From: Ornithomonoglobus_A sp034090805
GTDB lineage: Bacteria > Bacillota > Clostridia > UBA1381
Length of the DNA: 10,235 nt
NCBI GenBank assembly: GCA_034090805.1
Contig: JAXDRV010000039.1
Span: 1 to 10,235 of the forward strand
Direction: 5' to 3'
The notes beneath the pieces were generated by a model. That model saw nothing but the letters and a program-made list of their open reading frames with translations. It ran no database searches and was not told the origin of the DNA. The position numbers and the translations under genes are program-made. Each line of letters opens with the position of its first letter. The stretch's first letter is position 1. This document shows, piece after piece, positions 1 through 5,572 of this stretch.

Positions 1-1503
1 TATTATCATCTTACGCTGTTCCTGCGTAGCCTTATCAAATTCATTCGCCCACGCTATAAACTGCTCATAGTAATAATCAAGTTTTGAAATTACCTCGCTC
101 TTTTCCTCTAACGCTCTGTCGCATTCGGCTATCTTTTTATCTATATTCTCTATCTCCGTTTTTGTGGAATTTATCGACATTGCAAGCACGTCCACCGGGA
201 ACTTATTCTCGCCGCATAAACTCTTTCCTACTTCAAGTGATAATTCAGTAAGACGTTTTTGGAGCTTGTCATGCTCTTTTTGCAGTTCGTTTCTGATTTT
301 ATTTTTCTCGCTTAATTCCTTTTTATATCGCATTTCCAATGCCTTATCTTTTGGTGTCTTTTTAATTTTATCAAGATAATTCCTGACTACATTAAGTACA
401 ACAGCATCTACTCTTTTTGCACTGTATATGCTTTGTCCGTCACAGTCGTTTAGCTTTCTCGCCCTGTGATAGCACATATAACTGATCATTGATGATACGC
501 CCTCTGTTCCGTCTTTTCTTTTATACACATCTTTACTGCTCCTTGCAACAAGGTGACTGCCGCAATGAGCGCAATAAATATTCCCCGACAGCAACGTTTG
601 TCCCTTTGTTGTTCTCGCAATACTTGTTTTTTCCTCGTTCTTCTTTGAACGCTGTTTTAGTATGTTCTGAACCTCATCAAATACATTTTCATCAATAATT
701 ACAAGATGTTCAAGCTTTGGAGATGTTGTTTCGCCTGCTACATAATATCCGCAATAAAGCTTATTCTTTAAAATACGATTTATTGTGTTGCATTGAAATT
801 CACTTCCGTTATGAGTTCTCACTCCAAGCTTGTTTAAATACTCAGCCATTCGATATGAACCATATCCCTCATTAAGAGTTTTGTTAAATATCATTTTAAC
901 ATATTCCGCTTCCCCGGGATCTATCTGCAAATCCTTGACAGGCTGTCCTTTCTTATTCACACGTCCGAGATTGACTGCTTTATATCCAAGTGGCGTTGCT
1001 CCGCCATGATATATTCCGTCTGCCGTAAGCTGTGCCATTCTCGTTTTCAAACGCATTGATGTTTTAACACTTTCACCGTTTGCCTGCCAATAGCGTATGT
1101 AATTAAGTAGCTTATCGGTATGATTTTCAAACTGCTGCTGTCCTTCCTGTGTACTCCATACCTCTATTCCCTGTTTTGCAAACCACTCAACAACAAACGG
1201 TGTTTCATCATCACGCCTGCCCAAACGGTCAAACATATATACAAGTAAAACATTAAACTCTTTATTAAGTGCCGCTTCTTTTAAATCCTGTATCGCATCG
1301 CGGTCATTGGCTGATACCTTAAAACCGGATACTCCCTTTTCAAGAAATTCCTTTTCTATAATCCAGCCTTGCTTTTCAGCAAACTCGTGACAGGCTATCT
1401 TCTGCATGGGAATATCGTCCTGCAATTTGTCAACTTGTTTTTTTGTTGATACACGGTACAAGCAGTACACCTTTTTTATTTCATTGGCTATTACTGTTTC
1501 CAT
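1..1503 (-). CDS. Large serine recombinase (resolvase/invertase N-terminal domain), C-terminus beyond window
   Basis: Site-specific recombinase that would integrate and excise a mobile element through a covalent 5'-phosphoserine DNA intermediate. I read 501 open codons from ATG at 1503 to the window edge with no stop, so the 3' end is missing. Residues 12-160 form the catalytic resolvase domain: YRVST places the nucleophile at Ser19, and FDRLGRR (91-97) is the conserved Arg-rich active-site motif. Residues about 165-290 match the 'recombinase' DNA-binding domain (GGATPLGY near 167-174). A zinc ribbon follows, with CAHC at 311-314 and later cysteines at 344 and 354. Residues about 385-480 are rich in Lys/Glu heptads and probably form the coiled coil typical of large serine integrases. 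AGGAAAGG lies about 8 bases upstream of the ATG and a good promoter lies at 1548-1577. Such a gene usually sits near one end of its element, so an attachment site may lie just left of this window. The family call is firm; the exact element is not known. Confidence 0.95.
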   Translation of the reverse strand, partial: METVIANEIKKVYCLYRVSTKKQVDKLQDDIPMQKIACHEFAEKQGWIIEKEFLEKGVSGFKVSANDRDAIQDLKEAALNKEFNVLLVYMFDRLGRRDDETPFVVEWFAKQGIEVWSTQEGQQQFENHTDKLLNYIRYWQANGESVKTSMRLKTRMAQLTADGIYHGGATPLGYKAVNLGRVNKKGQPVKDLQIDPGEAEYVKMIFNKTLNEGYGSYRMAEYLNKLGVRTHNGSEFQCNTINRILKNKLYCGYYVAGETTSPKLEHLVIIDENVFDEVQNILKQRSKKNEEKTSIARTTKGQTLLSGNIYCAHCGSHLVARSSKDVYKRKDGTEGVSSMISYMCYHRARKLNDCDGQSIYSAKRVDAVVLNVVRNYLDKIKKTPKDKALEMRYKKELSEKNKIRNELQKEHDKLQKRLTELSLEVGKSLCGENKFPVDVLAMSINSTKTEIENIDKKIAECDRALEEKSEVISKLDYYYEQFIAWANEFDKATQEQRKMII

Positions 1504-1547
1504 TATTTATTTCCTTTCCTATTAATATGATTTTGGTTTATGCTTCT

Positions 1548-1577
1548 ATTGTAACGTATATATTGACACACTGTCAA
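1548..1577 (-). promoter_or_regulatory. Promoter of the serine recombinase, with overlapping inverted repeat
   Basis: On the minus strand TTGACA (1577-1572) is followed after 18 bases by TACAAT (1553-1548), about 45 bases upstream of the recombinase ATG. The -35 box is one arm of a perfect inverted repeat, TTGACA-N3-TGTCAA (1563-1577), a plausible operator for an element-encoded regulator. The boxes are seen directly; regulation is inferred. Confidence 0.6.
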
Positions 1578-1596
1578 ATTTAAATGGGTTTGCATG

Positions 1597-1629
1597 AAAA
1601 AAAGCGACCAATCATTGTGATTAATCGCT
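1597..1629 (-). terminator. Rho-independent terminator of the abiE operon
   Basis: On the minus strand a 12-bp stem (1629-1618 with 1614-1603, two G-U pairs) closes on a CAA loop and is followed by a run of seven T. It starts 13 bases after the stop codon of the AbiEii gene. The wobble pairs and T-run both fit minus-strand transcription, so this ends the abiE transcript before the recombinase promoter. Confidence 0.85.
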
Positions 1630-1641
1630 CAAATCATTTTG

Positions 1642-2481
1642 TTATATGTATTTGCACACAAGTTCTTTTGCAGAAACAATAACCATATCCCATGATACAT
1701 TTCTTGCGTAAGCGAACTTATCTTGATATGCTTTCCATAAGCTGCACATATTTTCATCCGTATATATTTCTTTCAAAATCAATTCAGCATCATCTATAAT
1801 CTTAATGCTGTTTCTTTTTTCACAGGTTGCTGTAAATGCCATTTTGAAATAGCTATAATTAATTTCATTTTTATAAATGCTCGTTAAAATATGCAAGTCA
1901 TAAAAATCTCTCAATCTTGTATTTGCAGTACCTCGTGTGATTATTGTTTCCAACTTTTCCGCAAGCACCGTTTCAAGATTATATGCATAAATATCAATCT
2001 CTCTTTCCTCAAACATTAATTTTATTCCGTATTCAATCTCCCGCGGTGTAACGACATCACCGGTTGAAATATCAATCTTTAACGGAATACGCATCATATC
2101 CAACACAGCATCCAATGACACACGAATGCCACCATACTCTGATTCTTCCATAATTTCAGATACTGCTTTAATTTTAAAAGATACTTCATCATCAAGATGA
2201 ACAGATATTATATCTTCTATAATTTCTGTTGCACTCTCCACAGATAATGGAATATTTTTTAAGGTTGTATCTATATCCATTGTAGAGCGAAAATCTATAC
2301 CAACCATAGAGGATACAAGCATACCGCCTTTTAATATGAAATTCTTTTTATACTTTGAAACCGACATTCTCTCTAAAAATCGTTCCATCATATAATTACG
2401 CAGCAGTATTTGTGCTTTTGCACTGTCCCCTTTTGATTTATTCTTTATCAAATCTTTTAACTGTCTTGATGTGTGAATCAT
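1642..2481 (-). CDS. abiEii: AbiEii-type nucleotidyltransferase toxin (type IV toxin-antitoxin, phage abortive infection)
   Basis: Toxin half of the AbiE system. Characterised members are cytoplasmic, DNA polymerase beta-like nucleotidyltransferases that block growth, and related enzymes add nucleotides to tRNA acceptor ends. In this 279-residue protein the family motifs are visible in order: LKGGML (50-55) leading to the metal-binding pair MDID (68-71); KIDIS (135-139) with a third acidic residue at Asp137; AEKLETIITR (174-183); and RDFYDL (191-196). Length is normal for the family. The ATG overlaps the antitoxin stop codon by one base (TAATG), and a GGAGG lies about 10 bases upstream, inside the end of the antitoxin gene, so the two are translationally coupled. 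All key residues appear intact, which suggests an active toxin. Its place between two mobile-element recombinases marks it as cargo. The call rests on motif pattern and gene pairing; target specificity cannot be read from sequence. Confidence 0.9.
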   Translation of the reverse strand: MIHTSRQLKDLIKNKSKGDSAKAQILLRNYMMERFLERMSVSKYKKNFILKGGMLVSSMVGIDFRSTMDIDTTLKNIPLSVESATEIIEDIISVHLDDEVSFKIKAVSEIMEESEYGGIRVSLDAVLDMMRIPLKIDISTGDVVTPREIEYGIKLMFEEREIDIYAYNLETVLAEKLETIITRGTANTRLRDFYDLHILTSIYKNEINYSYFKMAFTATCEKRNSIKIIDDAELILKEIYTDENMCSLWKAYQDKFAYARNVSWDMVIVSAKELVCKYI

Positions 2482-3083
2482 TATAAAAGCACCTCCATAT
2501 ATTGACGCATAACTTTTTCAACACGAAATTCCTTCGCATACCTCATCAGCTGAGGAATGTTCCGCTCTTTTCTTTTTGTATAACTTTTAAGTGCCGCAAT
2601 TAATTCCTGCTTATCTGTATTATTACGATTTCTTACTATGTCGCATAATGTACGTTCCGCATTGTAGCACTTAACCATATTGTTCATCGGAGTTTTTACT
2701 TCCGTGATGCCCAATTCAAAAAGTTCTTCCTTTACTGTATAAACTTTAGTATTTCCCTGTCGCAAATTTTTTGAATTATAGTGTGCCTTTGCAGTAACGG
2801 TATATCTTAGCGGCTCACGTTCTGCTAAATCAAGTAAATATAACGCTGTTTCATGAGAAAATACAATTTGCTTGTAACGTAGCTGCATCATATACAATTG
2901 ATCCTCCCACATATCCGGATGCAAATAGAGTCCCTTTGATACTTTTACAAATTCATTTTTCTTAATATATTCAAACAAGTAATTAGACGATATGTCCATA
3001 TTGATTGCATCAGATACCTTCAAGACACCATTATTATTTTTAACCCAATCCGCAAGTACATCTTTTTTCAGCACCACATTCAC
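2481..3083 (-). CDS. abiEi: AbiEi-type antitoxin/autorepressor of the AbiE system
   Basis: Antitoxin half of AbiE. In the type IV scheme it counteracts the toxin without binding it stably, and it represses its own operon. The 200 residues are the usual length. Residues about 5-60 form the winged-helix N-terminal domain (helices around DVLADWVKNN and SDAINM, then a wing at KVSKGLYLHP). The rest is the AbiEi C-terminal domain, with the recognisable FSHETALYLLDL (about 75-86) and the NAERTLCDIVRNR stretch (about 140-152). The longest frame begins with GTG at 3083, but the ribosome site GAGGTG overlaps that codon. The GTG codons at 3077 or 3074 are better spaced and may be the true start. The gene runs directly into the toxin with a one-base overlap. 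A promoter and palindrome just upstream fit autoregulation. Confidence 0.9.
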   Translation of the reverse strand: MNVVLKKDVLADWVKNNNGVLKVSDAINMDISSNYLFEYIKKNEFVKVSKGLYLHPDMWEDQLYMMQLRYKQIVFSHETALYLLDLAEREPLRYTVTAKAHYNSKNLRQGNTKVYTVKEELFELGITEVKTPMNNMVKCYNAERTLCDIVRNRNNTDKQELIAALKSYTKRKERNIPQLMRYAKEFRVEKVMRQYMEVLL

Positions 3084-3090
3084 CTCACAT

Positions 3091-3129
3091 TCATACGTCT
3101 ATTATATCATATAAACGTATAAATGTAAA
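3091..3129 (-). promoter_or_regulatory. abiE promoter with palindromic operator spanning the -10 box
   Basis: On the minus strand TTTACA (3129-3124) is followed after 17 bases by a perfect TATAAT (3106-3101), about 18 bases before the antitoxin start. ATACGT (3120-3115) and ACGTAT (3098-3093) are inverted arms placed symmetrically around the -10 box. Known AbiEi proteins bind inverted repeats in their own promoter, so this is the obvious operator; binding itself is inferred. Confidence 0.75.
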
Positions 3130-3166
3130 GTGATTTTATCAATATTTTTCTTATATGATAAAAAGG

Positions 3167-3346
3167 TTATTGTTGCAAAACATTTTCACTTATTCTCCGT
3201 TCATATGATGACAATAGGTTTTCCGTGATAATGTCCTCAATATCGGGATTATCTTCTTTTCTAAATCTTAGTGTAACATTACTTCCATCCTCTGTCGTGT
3301 ATTTAACGGTATTTTCATCAACACGGGTTATTTCATAATTAAACAT
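3167..3346 (-). CDS. Small mobile-element protein, 59 residues, possibly TnpW-like
   Basis: A 59-residue reading frame too short for routine ORF calling. ATG at 3346 is preceded by CGGAGGT with 7-8 bases spacing, a strong ribosome site, and the frame ends at TAA (3169-3167). The protein starts MFNYEITRVDEN and continues with a short beta-hairpin-like part (TVKYTTEDGSNVTLRFRK) and an acidic helical tail (about 31-53). This layout, a beta-rich first half with a helical second half at about 60 residues, resembles the small TnpW-type proteins found beside serine recombinases in clostridial transposons, but I recognise the pattern rather than a clear motif. It has no membrane segment and no cysteines. 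It lies downstream of the hairpin-rich region and 84 bases upstream of the antitoxin gene. Function unknown. Coding status is well supported by the ribosome site and by its hydrophilic, protein-like composition. Confidence 0.65.
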   Translation of the reverse strand: MFNYEITRVDENTVKYTTEDGSNVTLRFRKEDNPDIEDIITENLLSSYERRISENVLQQ

Positions 3347-3479
3347 AATCGTACCTCCGTTTTCTTTTTAATAATACAGCTTAAAAAGCAATATAAAAAT
3401 TTGCATACAAAAAATACATACACTCTTTAAGCTCTGTTATTAACTCAAGCTTTAATCTCAATAAATTACAAGCAATACA

Positions 3480-3970
3480 AACGGCGGCTTGCATTACCGC
3501 ACCATAGGAGTTTCACCTTCCCGGCATGCGCCCGGACTGCTGTCTTGCCTGCGACGCTCTTAACGCTCTGACTATGACTCAGCAGAAGTATCATTATCCC
3601 GATATAGCATCATCGCCGTTCAGTTTGCAAAACTGATTTTGATTGCAAATGTTTATCGCTCGACTATATATGTGACACGAGGAACTGTGTTATACGGGTT
3701 ATTGCAAATGTACAGTCTTTGCAAATCCGTATAGGTAGAAGCATATACAGTGTCTTGGCGCATCCAATCGTTGGCTCGTCCATACCGGAAAGTATTTGTT
3801 TGCTCTCTATACTGCAACGGCGTTATCTTCCGTGCTTTCTTTGTGTTCGTTGGTTGTATTTTCAGGCTTTATCCGCCTGTTAAAGCATATTTAGGTAAAT
3901 ACGCTTTAACAGATTGATAACACTTTCTGCAATGAAGGCGTAAAAGCGGCAATACGCCTTCACCGCAATA
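3480..3970 (-). ncRNA. Candidate large structured non-coding RNA
   Basis: No reading frame with a ribosome site covers this stretch, but it is unusually rich in stems. In minus-strand RNA, 3968-3954 pairs with 3941-3927 (15 bp, three wobbles) and 3912-3897 pairs with 3892-3877 (16 bp, one G-U, ACCU loop). At the wobble positions the plus strand would have A-C mismatches, so minus is the likely RNA strand. Smaller elements are a 7-bp hairpin with a 3-base loop at 3620-3636 and CCAA-TCG-TTGG at 3764-3774. A GC-richer block at 3480-3600 contains GGTGAAACTCC and GGTGCGGTAATGC on the minus strand, reminiscent of structured RNA cores but not matched to any family I can name. A stem at 3691-3733 fits the plus strand slightly better, so the case is not uniform. 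The ends are not defined. It could instead be an origin of transfer or decayed coding DNA. Confidence 0.45.
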
Positions 3971-4023
3971 TTAAGAAAAGGGGTAAGTATTAATATATCT
4001 ATTCGCCGCTTTAACTGCTTATC

Positions 4024-4212
4024 TTATTCAGGCATTGCGAATTTGCTATCAGCTTTTTTTGTATTGCTTGGTGCGGCATTCTTCTCAGACAGCACTTTCG
4101 ATACTTTCTTACGATTATCGCCGTCGGCGATACCCTGAGCCAGAACCTCTACGCTGTCTGCAAGAGAGCGCATACTCTCCACTACATCCAACAGCATTTT
4201 AACCTTACTCAT
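4024..4212 (-). CDS. Small helical mobile-element protein, 62 residues, function unknown
   Basis: The 62-residue frame begins with ATG at 4212, 5 bases after a full AAGGAGGTG ribosome site, which makes it a convincing gene. Residues 1-30 (MSKVKMLLDVVESMRSLADS and on) form an amphipathic, leucine/valine-spaced helix likely to self-associate. The C-terminal half (about 31-62) is charged, rich in Lys, Ser and Ala, and probably disordered. There are no cysteines, no signal peptide and no membrane segment. I recall similar short proteins in clostridial integrative elements that are often mislabelled 'rRNA biogenesis protein rrp5', but I cannot confirm homology here. It lies 85 bases downstream of a strong terminator and upstream of the hairpin-rich region. 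The upstream region shares a 14-base sequence with the serine recombinase promoter, hinting at shared control. No function can be assigned. Confidence 0.75.
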   Translation of the reverse strand: MSKVKMLLDVVESMRSLADSVEVLAQGIADGDNRKKVSKVLSEKNAAPSNTKKADSKFAMPE

Positions 4213-4274
4213 CTTGCACCTCCTTAGAATTTTTTATCAATATACGGCTCACAACTAAACTGCCCATAAATATT

Positions 4275-4288
4275 TATATATTGACACA
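4275..4288. repeat. 14-base direct repeat shared with 1557-1570
   Basis: TATATATTGACACA occurs here and at 1557-1570. In both places it lies about 55-75 bases upstream of the start codon of a minus-strand gene (the 62-residue protein here, the serine recombinase there). At the second locus it overlaps the promoter and its inverted repeat. It may be a shared regulator site. Confidence 0.5.
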
Positions 4289-4296
4289 AACAGTCT

Positions 4297-4437
4297 TTAT
4301 TCGATAAAATTCGCTCCATAAAAAGCTAAAAGCCCAACCCGGCAGCATCGCTGTCGAATCAGGCTTCTCTGTTTTTTATGTATGCTAATCAGACGGTACA
4401 GAAATCCATTCTGCCGCCTATTCAAATTTCCGTTCAA
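4297..4437 (-). CDS. Possible 46-residue leader peptide
   Basis: A short frame starts at TTG (4437), 6 bases after GGGAGGTG, and ends at TAA (4299-4297). The product is strongly basic: it opens MNGNLNRRQNGF, has a KKQRSLIRQRCCRVGLL centre with a Cys pair at 31-32, and ends near GANFIE. The ribosome site is good and the start codon is weak. The frame runs straight through a long terminator hairpin (4319-4366) and its stop lies 20 bases beyond it. A ribosome translating to the stop would therefore melt the hairpin, which suggests a leader peptide controlling read-through into the 62-residue gene. It could also be a chance frame across a terminator. It would lie directly downstream of the promoter at 4613-4641 if that segment were inverted. 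Confidence 0.35.
   Translation of the reverse strand: MNGNLNRRQNGFLYRLISIHKKQRSLIRQRCCRVGLLAFYGANFIE
4319..4366 (-). terminator. Strong terminator or attenuator hairpin
   Basis: In minus-strand RNA, 4366-4355 pairs with 4341-4330 over 12 bp including four G-U wobbles. A single A-C mismatch and a 4-bp inner stem (CAGC-GAT-GCTG) follow. The T-rich tail TTTTAGCTTTTT comes next. The wobbles would be mismatches on the plus strand, so it acts on minus-strand transcripts, either ending the tyrosine recombinase message or attenuating transcripts entering the small-gene region. Confidence 0.75.
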
Positions 4438-4492
4438 ATCGAACACCTCCCTGTGTCTTTTTACAGCAGAAAATGTGACCTTTTTCTGTGTT

Positions 4493-4514
4493 TACCACAT
4501 TATATTGATAATGT
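4493..4514. repeat. Left inverted-repeat site of a candidate invertible segment
   Basis: This 22-base sequence recurs inverted at 4648-4669 with 20 of 22 positions identical, including 13 in a row (ACATTATCAATAT in the reverse reading). It is the centre of a perfect palindrome, 4491-4503 with 4508-4520 (13-bp arms, 4-base centre). It can equally be read as 11-bp arms around an 8-base spacer, the layout of a tyrosine recombinase core site. Confidence 0.6.
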
Positions 4515-4526
4515 GGTAAAAAGAAA

Positions 4527-4548
4527 ACAGAATATACTGTTATTCTGT
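4527..4548. repeat. Perfect 8-bp inverted repeat with 6-base spacer
   Basis: ACAGAATA and TATTCTGT flank TACTGT, inside the candidate invertible segment and 7 bases from the 4491-4520 palindrome. The geometry fits either a dimeric DNA-binding protein site or an accessory recombinase site. No promoter overlaps it. Confidence 0.4.
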
Positions 4549-4612
4549 AGAAAATACACATTTTATCAAGTTTTCGGTCGGACGATTTTTATGGAAATTG
4601 CTGAAGAGTTTA

Positions 4613-4641
4613 TTGACAAATATTCTTCGGTGTAGTATAAT
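4613..4641 (+). promoter_or_regulatory. Perfect consensus sigma-A promoter pointing antisense to the tyrosine recombinase
   Basis: TTGACA (4613-4618), exactly 17 bases, then TATAAT (4636-4641) on the plus strand. Every other supported gene and promoter here is on the minus strand. Downstream lies only the 3' end of the recombinase gene, read antisense. The -10 box is 6 bases from the right inverted-repeat site, so the promoter lies wholly between the two repeat copies. Confidence 0.8.
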
Positions 4642-4647
4642 CTAATT

Positions 4648-4669
4648 ACATTATCAATATTATGTTGTA
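4648..4669. repeat. Right inverted-repeat site of a candidate invertible segment
   Basis: Inverted partner of 4493-4514 (20 of 22 identical). It overlaps the last codons of the tyrosine recombinase gene, whose stop is at 4660-4662. Its outer arms are less symmetric than those of the left site. The 133 bases between the copies carry the promoter at 4613-4641. Confidence 0.6.
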
Positions 4670-5502
4670 TTTTTAGAAAACAAGTCGAATACAAGACCAA
4701 GCATCTGTATACGTCTGAAATGCACCTCGCCGCTCTCTGAGGTATAGATACGAGTTGTGCTTACGCTTGAATGTCCGAGTATATCTGCTAAACGCATTAC
4801 ATCCTGATGTATCATGTAGTAAGTACGAGCAAACAAGTGTCTGAGGTTGTGCGGAAACACCTTTGATGCAAGAACACCTGCTTTTTCACATAGTTTTTTC
4901 ATCTCAGCCCATATATTGCTGCGGTCAAGCGTCTGTCCGGTCCTCGTAACAAATATTGGGCCTTTCTTTATATTTTTCATTGCAATATATGTCTTCAGCA
5001 GCTCTGCCAAAGAATCGGGGATGTACACCTTACGGCTCTTACCCTTGTTTGCCACATATGCAATGCCGCGTTTTATAGCCTCCACCGTTATGAATTTCAA
5101 CTCCGATACCCTTATCCCGCATGAGCATAAAGTCTGCATGACATAATACAATCTGAATTTGCCGCCTTCATATGCCGTTTGCAAAAGCTTTTCATATTCC
5201 TCCTTTGTAAGCTCTCTCTTTGGATCGGCAAAGGCATCCTTTTGGATTTTTATATTCTTAACCTTATATTCGGGGTGTCCAAGCCAGTCAAAGTATGAGT
5301 TTAGCGATGAAAGCATGGTATTAACACTCACAGCTTCATATTTTTCCTCAAGCTCCTTCTTATATTCCATAGTAAGTTCCTTACTTATTTCACGACCGTC
5401 AATCCATTTTATATACGCTGTCACATCACGCATATATTTTGAAACAGTCGCATCCGATTTTTCATCGGAAATGAGATAATTTTTAAATTCGTCTATATTC
5501 AT
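4660..5502 (-). CDS. Stand-alone tyrosine recombinase/integrase
   Basis: Catalyses strand exchange through a 3'-phosphotyrosine intermediate. From the preferred ATG at 5502 the protein has 280 residues, near the short, arm-binding-domain-free (Xer-like) size. Residues about 1-85 are the SAM-like core-binding domain. The catalytic domain carries the full set: Arg131 in CGIRVSEL, Lys around 153-155 in NKGKSRKVYIP, His218 and Arg221 in PHNLRHLFAR, His244 in LGHSSVSTTRIY and nucleophile Tyr253. A longer frame opens at 5520, but GGAGG at 5516-5512 sits 9 bases before the 5502 ATG and settles the start. I recognise the overall sequence as a widespread clostridial family of lone recombinases of unclear substrate. 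The gene has its own promoter, and immediately past its end is a promoter bracketed by inverted repeats. This makes it the natural candidate for a local DNA invertase, as RecV-type enzymes are in Clostridioides difficile; that role is inferred. Confidence 0.93.
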   Translation of the reverse strand: MNIDEFKNYLISDEKSDATVSKYMRDVTAYIKWIDGREISKELTMEYKKELEEKYEAVSVNTMLSSLNSYFDWLGHPEYKVKNIKIQKDAFADPKRELTKEEYEKLLQTAYEGGKFRLYYVMQTLCSCGIRVSELKFITVEAIKRGIAYVANKGKSRKVYIPDSLAELLKTYIAMKNIKKGPIFVTRTGQTLDRSNIWAEMKKLCEKAGVLASKVFPHNLRHLFARTYYMIHQDVMRLADILGHSSVSTTRIYTSESGEVHFRRIQMLGLVFDLFSKNTT

Positions 5503-5522
5503 CAATATAATCCTCCGCAATT

Positions 5523-5551
5523 ATTATATACTTTTATTATTGTTTTGTAAA
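5523..5551 (-). promoter_or_regulatory. Promoter of the tyrosine recombinase
   Basis: On the minus strand TTTACA (5551-5546), 17 bases, TATAAT (5528-5523). Transcription would begin near 5516, almost at the GGAGG ribosome site, so the message has a very short leader. The near-consensus boxes suggest steady expression unless repressed. Confidence 0.7.
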
Positions 5552-5572
5552 GATATTAAATTATTCATAATA

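Noticed and set aside
164..698. Plus-strand reading frames of about 70 residues at 164-379 and 489-698
   Set aside because: They lie opposite the serine recombinase, have no ribosome site and read as low-complexity Phe/Ser/Leu-rich shadows.
3481..3540. GGTGAAACTCC/GGTGCGGTAATGC block as a cobalamin riboswitch or RNase P RNA
   Set aside because: Local similarity only; the B12 box and the conserved RNase P core are not present around it, and no B12 gene follows.
3620..3733. CRISPR-like short repeats (TTGCAAAT copies)
   Set aside because: Copies are only 8-11 bases long with irregular spacing and no cas genes nearby.
3665..3783. 38-residue minus-strand frame (starts MDEPTIGCAK, has ICKDC) inside the hairpin region
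   Set aside because: No ribosome site precedes its ATG and it lies across predicted stems, so I treat it as a chance frame in a structured RNA.
4281..4310. TTGACA with TAAAAT 18 bases later on the plus strand, as a second plus-strand promoter
   Set aside because: The -10 match is weak, nothing is coded downstream on that strand, and the TTGACA is explained by the repeated 14-base motif.
4378..4635. 85-residue plus-strand frame
   Set aside because: It crosses the palindromes and the invertible segment, has no ribosome site before its ATG, and no recognisable protein features.
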